From the NCBI RefSeq assembly GCF_900289175.1, contig NZ_LT985747.1, positions 968,104-1,032,103 on the forward strand: a stretch of 64,000 bases of DNA. Reading direction: 5' to 3'. Within the stretch, counting starts at the first letter, position 1. Every line of letters begins with the position of its first letter. The position numbers and the translations under genes are program-made. Of the stretch, positions 27,908 through 35,708 are shown in pieces. The notes below the pieces were generated by a model that was given only the letters and a program-made list of their open reading frames with translations, had not been told where the DNA came from and searched no databases. This DNA is from Paenibacillus faecalis. GTDB taxonomy: Bacteria; Bacillota; Bacilli; Paenibacillales; Paenibacillaceae.

Positions 27908-28870
27908 ATGAAATCAGAGACATTTACGATGTTGAATACTGAAGCAATGGACATTTTTGTGTATCAATGGCTACCTGAAGAGAATACGAATATCAAGGCA
28001 GTCCTTCAGATCGCTCATGGTATGTGTGAAACGGGGGCAAGGTATGAGGAACTGGCTGCCTTGCTTACGAAACATGGTTACGCCGTTTACGCCAATGATC
28101 ACCGTGGACATGGCAGAACAGCCAATAGTCTGGAAGCACTCGGAGATACAGGAGAAAACGGATTTGACGGAATGATACAGGATATCATCCTTCTATCCAG
28201 CGTAATTAAGGATAAACACCCTCAACTGCCGCATTTTTTACTTAGCCATAGTATGGGGTCTTTTCTAACACAAAAGATCATGTGCACACATAGCGAGCAT
28301 TTTGACGGATTTCTCCTTTCCGGCTCCAACGGCCCGCGAGGGTTTCTCGGCCTAGGTGAAGCTCTCGCTGCGGCCCAGGCCAAAATAAAAGGACCTGTTC
28401 ACCGAAGCGCACTTATGAATGCAATCGTATTTGGACCTTTTAATAAAGGCTTTGGCCCTGTCCGGACTCCCTTCGACTGGTTGTCGAGAGATCCGGAAGA
28501 AGTTGACCGTTACATAAACGATCCCTACTGCGGAAAGGTATGTTCTGCGCGATTCTTCCGGGAATTTTTCCGTTTACTGAAGCAAATCCACAGACCTGAC
28601 ATGCTGAATAATCTGGTGAAAGACAAACCGATATATATTTTTTCCGGCGATGAAGACCCGGTAGGGATGCATGGAAAAGGTGTACGTAATCTCATCAACC
28701 TGTACCAGAAGCTCGGAGTGCAGCAATTGGAATACCGTCTGTATCCTGGCGGTCGCCATGAAATGCTTCACGAGATCAACCGAGACGAGGTCGCTTCTCA
28801 TATACTGGATTGGCTTGAGCGGCATGTATCTGGAGCAGATAAAGAATCTCCTGCAGGGTCTGTTCTGTAA
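27908..28870 (+). CDS. Alpha/beta hydrolase, monoglyceride lipase-like (lysophospholipase)
   Basis: A 320-residue serine hydrolase. The nucleophile elbow is LLSHSMGSFL (about residue 112), with Ser in place of the first Gly of G-x-S-x-G. The Asp is in FSGDEDPVG and the His in PGGRHEMLHE. The N-terminal LQIAHGMCETGARYEELAALL with YANDHRGHGRT is typical of monoglyceride lipases and related lysophospholipases. No signal peptide: cytoplasmic. The start at 27908 follows GGAGGTGCC; a GTG/ATG 21 bases upstream is less likely. Downstream of manA by 60 bases, possibly co-transcribed. Confidence 0.85.
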   Translation: MKSETFTMLNTEAMDIFVYQWLPEENTNIKAVLQIAHGMCETGARYEELAALLTKHGYAVYANDHRGHGRTANSLEALGDTGENGFDGMIQDIILLSSVIKDKHPQLPHFLLSHSMGSFLTQKIMCTHSEHFDGFLLSGSNGPRGFLGLGEALAAAQAKIKGPVHRSALMNAIVFGPFNKGFGPVRTPFDWLSRDPEEVDRYINDPYCGKVCSARFFREFFRLLKQIHRPDMLNNLVKDKPIYIFSGDEDPVGMHGKGVRNLINLYQKLGVQQLEYRLYPGGRHEMLHEINRDEVASHILDWLERHVSGADKESPAGSVL

Positions 28871-28900
28871 TTAACAAAACTTAAGCAGATTTTTTCCGTA

Positions 28901-28947
28901 AATAGGCGACTCGCGATTCATTTGAATGGCGGTCGCTTATTTTTATA
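28901..28947 (+). terminator. Terminator after the hydrolase gene
   Basis: AATAGGCGACTCGC pairs imperfectly with GCGGTCGCTTATT and is followed by TTTTATAA. Confidence 0.7.
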
Positions 28948-29000
28948 ACTCTCGGCTTTATTTTATAGCTATATGTCATCATTTCTCCGGCATTTATCCC

Positions 29001-29029
29001 TTTACAAGAACAGGTTATCATGGTAACAT
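29001..29029 (+). promoter_or_regulatory. Probable promoter of the ArsR-like/SulP pair
   Basis: TTTACA (29001-29006), 17-base spacer, TAACAT (29024-29029). A dyad lies just past the expected start of transcription. Confidence 0.45.
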
Positions 29030-29043
29030 GACGTTTGGTTCAA

Positions 29044-29071
29044 ATATTCAAATTTTCAGATATATGAATAT
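29044..29071. promoter_or_regulatory. Candidate operator of the ArsR-like regulator
   Basis: ATATTCA-N14-TGAATAT, a 7-bp inverted repeat of the AT-rich type that ArsR proteins bind, 25 bases before the regulator gene. Confidence 0.5.
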
Positions 29072-29095
29072 CATAAATCAAGGAGATAACATCCC

Positions 29096-29425
29096 ATGGA
29101 TAAAAATATTCAACATTTTAAAGCCGAATTCTTCAAAGCGCTCGCTCATCCCATGAGAATTCGCATCCTGGAAATATTGAGCCAGGGGGAGCGTAATGTT
29201 AATGAACTTCAGTCGATGCTTGGGTCAGAGGGCTCAGCCGTATCCCAACAGCTTGCAGTGCTTCGCGCCAAGAACCTAGTTAACAGCGTAAAGGAAGGCA
29301 CAACAGTGATCTATTCCCTTCGTGATCCGCTCATCAGCGATCTGCTCGGGGTTGCCCGGCAAATATTTAACAACCATTTGGTAGAGTCGATTTCTCTTTT
29401 GGAGGATATTAACAAGCAAACGTAG
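29096..29425 (+). CDS. ArsR/SmtB-type winged-helix regulator without cysteines
   Basis: A 109-residue dimeric winged-helix repressor: ALAHPMRIRILEILSQGER (dimer/first helix), VNELQSMLGSEGSAVSQQLAVLR (recognition helix) and VNSVKEGTTVIYSLRDP (wing). The protein contains no cysteine at all, so the classic ELCVCD metal or arsenic site is missing and another signal must be sensed. AAGGAGATAACATCCC precedes the ATG. The SulP transporter follows 135 bases on and is the likely target; a dyad before the gene suggests autoregulation. Confidence 0.85.
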   Translation: MDKNIQHFKAEFFKALAHPMRIRILEILSQGERNVNELQSMLGSEGSAVSQQLAVLRAKNLVNSVKEGTTVIYSLRDPLISDLLGVARQIFNNHLVESISLLEDINKQT

Positions 29426-29560
29426 GAATGAAAGGCTGTTTAACCAAAGGCGCATCCACATAACAAACGAAGTTCATTGTCATTCCCCGCCGGACAGCGG
29501 GGCTTATTAAAGTTACAGGAAGAATGTAATGTAAAAATTAAGAGGAGAAGAGTAAAGCAA

Positions 29561-31300
29561 ATGAAATGGATGAAACGTTTTAATGGTTACTCGGCTAATG
29601 ATTTTCGCAAGGATTTGATTTCTGGTTTTATCGTAGGGATCGTTGCCATTCCATTGGGGATGGCTTTTGCGATAGCTTCCGGAGTCAAGCCGGAGTATGG
29701 GCTGTACACTACGATCATTGCTGGTATATTGATTTCCTTGTTTGGGGGCTCCAAGTTTCAAATCGGCGGCCCAACGGGTGCTTTTATTCCTATTTTGCTT
29801 GGAATCGTCATTCAGTACGGTTATGAGAACCTGCTGATTGCCGGCTTTCTGGCAGGAATATTCCTCGTGCTTATGGGACTTCTGCGTCTGGGTTCCTTGA
29901 TCAGATTCATTCCGAAATCGGTCACCATTGGATTTACGACCGGTATCGCTGTTATTATTTTCAGTGGACAAATCGCTAATTTTCTCGGACTGGAAGGCGT
30001 GCAGCGTCACGAATACTTCTTTTACAATATGAAAGAAATCGTTCTGCGTATTTCCTCGTTGAATCTGTACAGTGTGCTAACCGCAATTATCTGTCTGGCT
30101 GCACTCATTTTTACACCTAAATTTTTCCCTAAAGTTCCCGCTTCTCTCGTCGGCATCATCGTTTCCACCTTGATCGCCGTCTGGCTGTTCCCTGGAAAGG
30201 TAACGACCATCGGCACCGCTTACGGAAACATTCCCAGCGGACTCCCAGAGTTCGTTCCGTTGGAACTAAGCTGGGATCGCATCGTGATGATGCTGCAGCC
30301 GGCTCTAATTATCGCAATGCTTGGGAGCATCGAATCCCTGCTCTCAGCTGTAGTAGCCGATGAAATGACAAGCAGCCGGCATAACAGCAATCGTGAGCTT
30401 ATCGGACAGGGCGTAGCCAACATCGCCGCTCCGCTGTTTGGGGGAATTCCCGCTACAGGCGCTATTGCTCGTACAGCGACGAACATAAAAAGCGGTGCAG
30501 TATCTCCACTATCCGGAGTCATCCATGGTGTGGTAGTCTTGCTCATCGTCGTTCTGTTCGCCCCTTATGCATCGAATATTCCTCTAGCCAGCATGGCGCC
30601 CATTCTTATGGTTGTAGCCTGGAACATGAGTGAATATAAAACATTTACACATATGCTTAAAACCCGCACCGGGGACTCGCTTATTCTGCTTGTCACTTTC
30701 CTGCTAACGGTATTCACAACATTAACGATTGCCGTTCAGGTCGGATTGGCTTTGGCTGTTATCTTATTTATCAAACGAATGAGCGGTATGTTAGCAGTTA
30801 ATAAAGTATTGCCGGATCACACCTCCGATAAAGAAAAAATGCAGCCGCATATGGTAACCGAAAAGCGTGATTGTCCGCAACTTGGCATTTATACGGTCGA
30901 GGGCACTTTATTCTTCGGTGCCTCCCATATTTTTGAAAGCTTTGGACGCAAACTTTTGGAGGACTCCAATCTTCAGGTCGTTTTGCTCCGAATGGGAAAA
31001 GTTCCATTCATGGATGCGACTGGAGAATCGAATTTTTCCAGGCTGATCCAGCAACTTATGGATCGCGGTGTCGTTGTTGTTGTCTCCGGGATCAAATCAC
31101 AGCCTAAGAAACTGCTGATGAAAACCGGATGCTACTCCATGATTGGTAAAGATCGTTTCTTTGAGCATACAGGCGAAGCTATAAACTTCGCTCTTGAAAA
31201 TATTCAATATAACAAATGCCTTGGATGTAAACAGTTTGCATTTCATGAATGCGCAGAGTTAAGCAAAACAGGAAAATTGAATCGTAAACATATTTCATAG
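29561..31300 (+). CDS. SulP-family anion transporter with STAS domain
   Basis: A 579-residue membrane protein: about 11-12 hydrophobic segments (residues ~15-420), starting with the SulP landmark FIVGIVAIPLGMAFAIASG and including GGIPATGAIARTATN, then a cytoplasmic STAS domain (~445-550, FMDATGESNFSRL). Members import sulfate, bicarbonate or dicarboxylates; the ion here is unknown. After STAS is an unusual tail with CLGCKQFAFHEC, three cysteines and a histidine that could bind metal or sense redox. I start at 29561 (MKWMKRFNGYSAND), with AGAGGAGAAG upstream at long spacing; the frame is open to 29477. Confidence 0.9.
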   Translation: MKWMKRFNGYSANDFRKDLISGFIVGIVAIPLGMAFAIASGVKPEYGLYTTIIAGILISLFGGSKFQIGGPTGAFIPILLGIVIQYGYENLLIAGFLAGIFLVLMGLLRLGSLIRFIPKSVTIGFTTGIAVIIFSGQIANFLGLEGVQRHEYFFYNMKEIVLRISSLNLYSVLTAIICLAALIFTPKFFPKVPASLVGIIVSTLIAVWLFPGKVTTIGTAYGNIPSGLPEFVPLELSWDRIVMMLQPALIIAMLGSIESLLSAVVADEMTSSRHNSNRELIGQGVANIAAPLFGGIPATGAIARTATNIKSGAVSPLSGVIHGVVVLLIVVLFAPYASNIPLASMAPILMVVAWNMSEYKTFTHMLKTRTGDSLILLVTFLLTVFTTLTIAVQVGLALAVILFIKRMSGMLAVNKVLPDHTSDKEKMQPHMVTEKRDCPQLGIYTVEGTLFFGASHIFESFGRKLLEDSNLQVVLLRMGKVPFMDATGESNFSRLIQQLMDRGVVVVVSGIKSQPKKLLMKTGCYSMIGKDRFFEHTGEAINFALENIQYNKCLGCKQFAFHECAELSKTGKLNRKHIS

Positions 31301-31311
31301 TTAATATTGTT

Positions 31312-31380
31312 AAAAAAACCTCCCCAGGGGGAAGTGGCAGTTTGTGCCGCCGCCATATACCCAAAGGGAGGTTTCTTTTA
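31312..31380. terminator. Bidirectional terminator between SulP and chitinase genes
   Basis: AAACCTCCC and GGGAGGTTT pair across a 40-base insert that holds a nested GGCAG/GCCGCC element. T-rich flanks on the plus side (TTTCTTTTAT) and A-rich on the left make it usable from both directions. Confidence 0.7.
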
Positions 31381-31408
31381 TATTCTTTTCAATAGCACCT
31401 CATCTATA

Positions 31409-32881
31409 TTAAGGAAGTGTGTTCAAAAATGGTCTGACCGTATTGGCAAGACTATAGTTTGTCGTTCCATCCCAGTTAATGGACCATGTCATGGCTCCCC
31501 GAATATCAGGGTATTTAGCAACCGGTTTATAGCTTCCACAGCTGTTTCCGGTAGCCAAACAGTTTAGCGCATTATTGACGACGGTTGGGGAAACATATCC
31601 GCCCCCTGCTGCTGAAGGTGTAGCCGGTACACCTAGTCCCAATTGAGATGGGGATATCCACTGCAACGTTAAATCAGAAAGAGCCGTCAGGAAATCAACA
31701 CTGCCCTGTGTGTAACATTTTCCGTCAAGACCGAGCATACATCCGGAATTATAATACTGTACGTTGACTACAGTTGTAATATCTCTCAAATTGTTGTAAA
31801 GCTGAATATAGGATGTATTCGGACTCTGCATGTCTATCGTTTGCGGAGCCATCGTCAGAACAAAGTCATTGCCGACTTTTTGCTTCAGCTGACGGATTGC
31901 ATTGGTTAAATTATTGACATGCAAACCATGCTCCAGGTCAATGTCCACCCCATCCAGGCCAAACTCAGTGATGATTCCATACATACTGTTCACAAAATTT
32001 GTTACATTCGGTGAAGGGTTATTGAGATCAATATTACCCAATTCGCCTCCAATGGATATGATAACCTTCTTGCCCTGAGCACGTTTAGCCTGAATGTCTG
32101 ATTTCAGCTCAGTATCTGTATACCCGCCCAAAGCTGCGGAAAGAGCAGGATCTACCGTAAAAGTGACAGCTCCGGGATTCGCCGGGTCCATCTCAGCAAA
32201 CGCCAATACAATGATATCGTACTGAGCCGGTATATCTCTTACTTTTAAATTGGTTGCGCCGTTCACAAAGTTCTGCCAGTATCCTGTCAGTATATGTTTC
32301 GGCAGCTGGCCACCACCGCCCCCGCCGCTGCCATCCGGTGTTCTTGCATTTACGGTCGCGCTGGCCGGAGAAAGATTTCCAGCAGCGTCCTTGGCAATGA
32401 CTTTAAACGTATATGTGGTGTTAGCTGAAAGTCCGGTCATTGTCGCTGTCGTACCGGTAACAGATACAGCCACTGCGTTGCCTTGGTATACATCGTATCC
32501 TGTCACACCTACATTATCCGTCGATGCCTGCCAGGATAGAGTTACACTCGATGAGGTGACACCGCTTACTGTCACGTTCGCTGGAGCTGTAGGAGCTATA
32601 GCATCTCCGCCTCCATCTCCTCCGCCTTGAACAAGCTGCCACATCGCAGGTACATTAGGCGGTTCCCATCCGTTTAAAGAAGTGTGAGATTGAATAGCTT
32701 TATACGTTTTTCCACCATACGTGACCGTGTCGTTTACGGTATAAGATACATTAGGTGCCCACGGGCCCCGATCTGCTGCAGAAGCCTCAAGCGGTAAAAA
32801 GCTCATGATCATCGCCGCGACGACCAACAACGGCAAAACCATTTTCGATTTGCCTAGCAATCTAAATAAACCCTTTTTCAT
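31409..32881 (-). CDS. Secreted GH18 chitinase with CBM5/12 and fibronectin-III domains
   Basis: A 490-residue extracellular chitinase. Signal peptide: MKKGLFRLLGK, hydrophobic core to ~32, cleavage at ASA-AD. Then a CBM5/12 chitin-binding module (~37-83, GPWAPNVSYTVNDTVTYGG, YKAIQSHTS), a fibronectin-III domain (~97-183), a glycine linker, and a GH18 barrel (~195-490). The catalytic motif is DGVDIDLEH (DxxDxDxE), with the substrate Tyr in NVQYYNSG and Trp in GAMTWSINWD. The domain order resembles ChiD of Bacillus circulans. AGAGGAGGG precedes the ATG. It has a long leader with a second Shine-Dalgarno-like site and a CcpA-like site. Confidence 0.95.
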   Translation of the reverse strand: MKKGLFRLLGKSKMVLPLLVVAAMIMSFLPLEASAADRGPWAPNVSYTVNDTVTYGGKTYKAIQSHTSLNGWEPPNVPAMWQLVQGGGDGGGDAIAPTAPANVTVSGVTSSSVTLSWQASTDNVGVTGYDVYQGNAVAVSVTGTTATMTGLSANTTYTFKVIAKDAAGNLSPASATVNARTPDGSGGGGGGQLPKHILTGYWQNFVNGATNLKVRDIPAQYDIIVLAFAEMDPANPGAVTFTVDPALSAALGGYTDTELKSDIQAKRAQGKKVIISIGGELGNIDLNNPSPNVTNFVNSMYGIITEFGLDGVDIDLEHGLHVNNLTNAIRQLKQKVGNDFVLTMAPQTIDMQSPNTSYIQLYNNLRDITTVVNVQYYNSGCMLGLDGKCYTQGSVDFLTALSDLTLQWISPSQLGLGVPATPSAAGGGYVSPTVVNNALNCLATGNSCGSYKPVAKYPDIRGAMTWSINWDGTTNYSLANTVRPFLNTLP

Positions 32882-32940
32882 TATAAATCCCTCCTCTAAA
32901 AAAATAGTAAATCAGACTTCTGCCTGCCCACGTAAAACGA

Positions 32941-32954
32941 CACCACCTCCTTTC
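32941..32954 (-). promoter_or_regulatory. STAB-SD-like element in the chitinase leader
   Basis: GAAAGGAGGTGGTG (minus strand) lies about 60 bases before the chitinase ATG, with no ATG at usable distance. It resembles the cry3A STAB-SD, a 5' ribosome-binding site that protects mRNA. A 15-codon frame from the overlapping GTG that ends at the real ribosome site is an alternative (leader peptide). Confidence 0.45.
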
Positions 32955-32987
32955 AAAACACTCTTTCACCTATGATACCACAAATAT

Positions 32988-33001
32988 TGGTAGCGCTTTC
33001 T
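32988..33001 (-). promoter_or_regulatory. CcpA-binding (cre) candidate upstream of the chitinase
   Basis: Minus-strand AGAAAGCGCTACCA matches the cre consensus TGWAANCGNTNWCA at all but two positions. A TATCAT (32972-32977) just downstream could be the -10 box, which would put the site in the -35 region. Confidence 0.5.
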
Positions 33002-33293
33002 TGCATTGTGTTAAACATTTTGGTAGATTTAAATTTTGATAAACAACTATATCACACTACAAGAATAAACTACATTAATTGTAAATAATTCTCAATAGAA
33101 CTGAAGAATCAATTTTTCTATGACCATATGTTCTGCTAGATAAACGTTGATAGATTTAAATTAAAAAAAGCAATCGCTCTGCATGACTCTTTTAACAGAT
33201 GAATGCTTTTTACCTTTCTATATGTACATCTAACAAAAAATAGGGCAGTCCCGAAAGGCCCATTGACCCGGGGCGGCTCCTTTGTCTGTTCTA
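33002..33293. other. AT-rich interval upstream of the chitinase
   Basis: I see no gene. Two copies of TAGATTTAAATT occur (about 33023 and 33149). From 33242 the sequence AGGGCAGTCCCGAAAGG may be one end of a small element (see 33242-33560). Confidence 0.4.
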
Positions 33294-33431
33294 ATGACGC
33301 TATCGGAACGAAGCAGTCCTCCAATCGCTCTTGCCCCCGAATATCCTGAATTCATTTTACAAGGAAGATATATCGGGGACAAAGGCGACCGCTACCGCTT
33401 TTTCAGAATTGCTTCAAGAAGGCAGCAATAG
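33294..33431 (+). CDS. Possible 45-residue protein or gene remnant
   Basis: An ATG frame below normal size limits that reads like protein: APEYPEFILQGRYIGDKGDR, then YRFFRIASRRQQ and stop. A strong terminator starts 11 bases later on the same strand, which argues for transcription. No clear ribosome site precedes the ATG, so it may be the 3' part of a decayed gene. Unrecognised. Confidence 0.4.
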   Translation: MTLSERSSPPIALAPEYPEFILQGRYIGDKGDRYRFFRIASRRQQ

Positions 33432-33441
33432 ACCAAAAAGC

Positions 33442-33495
33442 AGAAATGGCGGCTGCAGAGATAACCTCCTTGGCACCGCCATTTCTTTATTTTTG
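33442..33495 (+). terminator. Strong terminator after the 45-residue frame
   Basis: AGAAATGGCGG and CCGCCATTTCT pair perfectly (11 bp) around a 23-base loop, then TTTATTTTT. Confidence 0.75.
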
Positions 33496-33639
33496 CATAA
33501 TTTACTCATCAAGTGAGTGTCTCGTCTAGTGAGTAGAGCTACTCTTGGGACAGCCTCTTTCGGCCGACCACAACGTTTCTCCAAAATAATTCCGCCTTCT
33601 CCGTTGAAGCCTAGCGTAATTTAGCTCAATCTATAAAAT

Positions 33640-33804
33640 CTACTCTTCCGGCGTCCGATCGATAACTAGCTGAGTGACCTCGGTAAAATCACCCTTTTCG
33701 ATCTCCTCTTCCGTTGCGTCTTCCTGCAACATTTCGTCATGATCTTCCATCCCATCTGCAACCGTCGGTTCATCATTATGCTTGGGATCTTGCCTCTCTA
33801 TCAT
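33640..33804 (-). CDS. Small acidic hypothetical protein, 54 residues
   Basis: I translated the minus strand from the ATG at 33804: MIERQDPKHNDEPTVADGME followed by DHDEMLQEDATEEEIEKGDF and a TEVTQLVIDRTPEE end. About a third of the residues are Asp or Glu. A good ribosome site, GGGGTGATAAAC, lies in front. It is 45 bases downstream of the radical SAM gene on the same strand and is probably co-transcribed. Function unknown; it has no cysteines and no membrane segment. Confidence 0.7.
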   Translation of the reverse strand: MIERQDPKHNDEPTVADGMEDHDEMLQEDATEEEIEKGDFTEVTQLVIDRTPEE

Positions 33805-33849
33805 GTTTATCACCCCTTCACCCGTTAGGTTGCCGGATGAAGCTGATTT

Positions 33850-35622
33850 TTAAACAACCTTTGTAAAATAAAGCGGCCGTCCATCCTCTGATTGCTGATA
33901 CAGCACAACCAGCATCGTTCGGGAAGAAGTATCTTCCCTCTCTCCACTAGCTGAAATCCCGGAGCCACCGTGGTGTATAACTTCTTCCAGATCGAAAGGA
34001 AGCACTTCAATCATGGCATGTTTTTGCAGCTCACGCTCACCGACTTCAAGCTTGTTCAAACCGCCTGAGAATTGTTCCTGCTCATTCAAAACTTGCTTCA
34101 ATTGAGCAGTCCATTCATTTTTATCCTGAACGAAATCCCACCAGATTTTTCGAGGTTTATATTTATGTCCCAGGAAATAATCAAACTTCATTAACCCTGT
34201 AATGATTTCCATACGCGGCGTTTGCCGATATTTGAGAAATGCTGTCAAACGTGTGAACAGATCCTCCAGCTGATGTCCAATTTTCTGCCAGCCCTGAGCT
34301 TCCCAGTAATCCCCGAACTCCTGAAAGAAGTCGAAAGGAGACGGGAATTCATGCGTCATTAAATATTTCAGTGTATGATCCATACGATGTGCATTCCAGT
34401 ATTTCTCAAGCACATCCTCCAACCGCTTCAACCTGACAATATCCGAAAACGACAATACATCATTGCCCAATATTTCATAAGGCGCATAATCCATATACGT
34501 GTAATTGTATTTAGGCGCATCGATTCGCATTCCGGTACCGCGCAGCATTTTCAAAAATCCGAGCTGGAGCTCCTCCGGTTCGAGTGCGAATACATCGTTA
34601 AACGTCTTCCGGAATGTGTCGTAATCTTCGAGCGGCAGGCCTGCAATCAAATCCAAATGCTGATCGATCTTTCCGCTTTCCTTAATCATGCGGACCGTAC
34701 GAGACAGCTTGGAAAAATTTTGGCGACGCTTGACAAGCACATTCGTCGGGTCATTCGTCGATTGAACACCAATCTCAAAACGGAAGATGCCTGGCGGGGC
34801 GTTTTCAGCCAAAAATTCAAGGACCTCAGGCCGCATAATGTCTGCCGTAATTTCAAATTGAAAAACACACCCTCGATGATTTTCAATCAAAAACTGAAAC
34901 ATTTCAAGTGCATAATCACGTTTGATATTAAACGTGCGATCCACGAATTTAATCAGCTTGGCACCGTGATCAATTAGATATAACAGATCGGACTTCGTCC
35001 GTTCGATATCGAAATAACGAACGCCTACCTCAATACTCGAGAGACAAAACTGGCAGCTGAACGGACAGCCCCGGCTTGTCTCGAAATAGACGACACGTTT
35101 ACTCAGATGCGGTATATCCTCGGCAAAACGATGCGGTGAGGGCAGTTCGTTCAAATCACATTTTGGACGCGGCGGATTAATAATGACCTCACCGTTTTTA
35201 CGATACGCGGCTCCGTACACAAAATGATATTTATGCTCGCCCTCAATCTCCTTCAGGAGATGATGCAGCGTCTCCTCACCTTCGCCCATAATGATAAAAT
35301 CAACGTTGTTTAGCCGATGCATCCAATACTCTGTATCGTAGGAAACCTCCGGTCCTCCCAAAATGATCGTTACCTCTGGCATCACTTTTTTAATAATGTC
35401 AATCACTTTAATCGTCTCTTCAATGTTCCAAATATAACAGGAAAAGCCGATAACATCAGGTTTTCGTTGAAACAGATCGGAAACGATATTCATCACTGGA
35501 TCTTTGATGGTGTACTCTGTGAGCTCAATGTCAAAATCCTTCTCGCTGTAAGCCTTAAGGCAGCGAATGGCAAGTGACGTGTGAATGTATTTTGCATTTA
35601 ACGTAGACAAGATGACTTTCAT
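33850..35622 (-). CDS. B12-binding-domain radical SAM protein with DUF4080 C-terminus
   Basis: A 590-residue protein. Residues ~1-130 are a B12-binding-like Rossmann domain (VILSTLNAKYIHTSLAIRCL, VIGFSCYIWNIEE, ILGGPEVSYD), then a radical SAM barrel (~175-400) with the cluster motif RGCPFSCQFC, and a ~190-residue C-terminal part of the DUF4080 type with FLGHKYKPRKIWWDF. The usual DxHxxG cobalamin ligand motif is not obvious, so B12 may bind base-off without the His or not at all. Members are common in Firmicutes; the substrate is unknown. Downstream is the 54-residue acidic gene, upstream recQ with an 86-base gap. Confidence 0.88.
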   Translation of the reverse strand: MKVILSTLNAKYIHTSLAIRCLKAYSEKDFDIELTEYTIKDPVMNIVSDLFQRKPDVIGFSCYIWNIEETIKVIDIIKKVMPEVTIILGGPEVSYDTEYWMHRLNNVDFIIMGEGEETLHHLLKEIEGEHKYHFVYGAAYRKNGEVIINPPRPKCDLNELPSPHRFAEDIPHLSKRVVYFETSRGCPFSCQFCLSSIEVGVRYFDIERTKSDLLYLIDHGAKLIKFVDRTFNIKRDYALEMFQFLIENHRGCVFQFEITADIMRPEVLEFLAENAPPGIFRFEIGVQSTNDPTNVLVKRRQNFSKLSRTVRMIKESGKIDQHLDLIAGLPLEDYDTFRKTFNDVFALEPEELQLGFLKMLRGTGMRIDAPKYNYTYMDYAPYEILGNDVLSFSDIVRLKRLEDVLEKYWNAHRMDHTLKYLMTHEFPSPFDFFQEFGDYWEAQGWQKIGHQLEDLFTRLTAFLKYRQTPRMEIITGLMKFDYFLGHKYKPRKIWWDFVQDKNEWTAQLKQVLNEQEQFSGGLNKLEVGERELQKHAMIEVLPFDLEEVIHHGGSGISASGEREDTSSRTMLVVLYQQSEDGRPLYFTKVV

Positions 35623-35708
35623 GGTTTACGACCTCGCTTGGTTTTTATTCCATACGTGTATTTCATCATATCGATAACGCTTATTTATCGTTATTGCATC
35701 GATTCGAT

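Noticed and set aside
33000..33160. TAGATTTAAATT repeats as a CRISPR array
   Set aside because: Only two copies, far apart, in AT-rich sequence; no array with constant repeats and spacers exists in the window.
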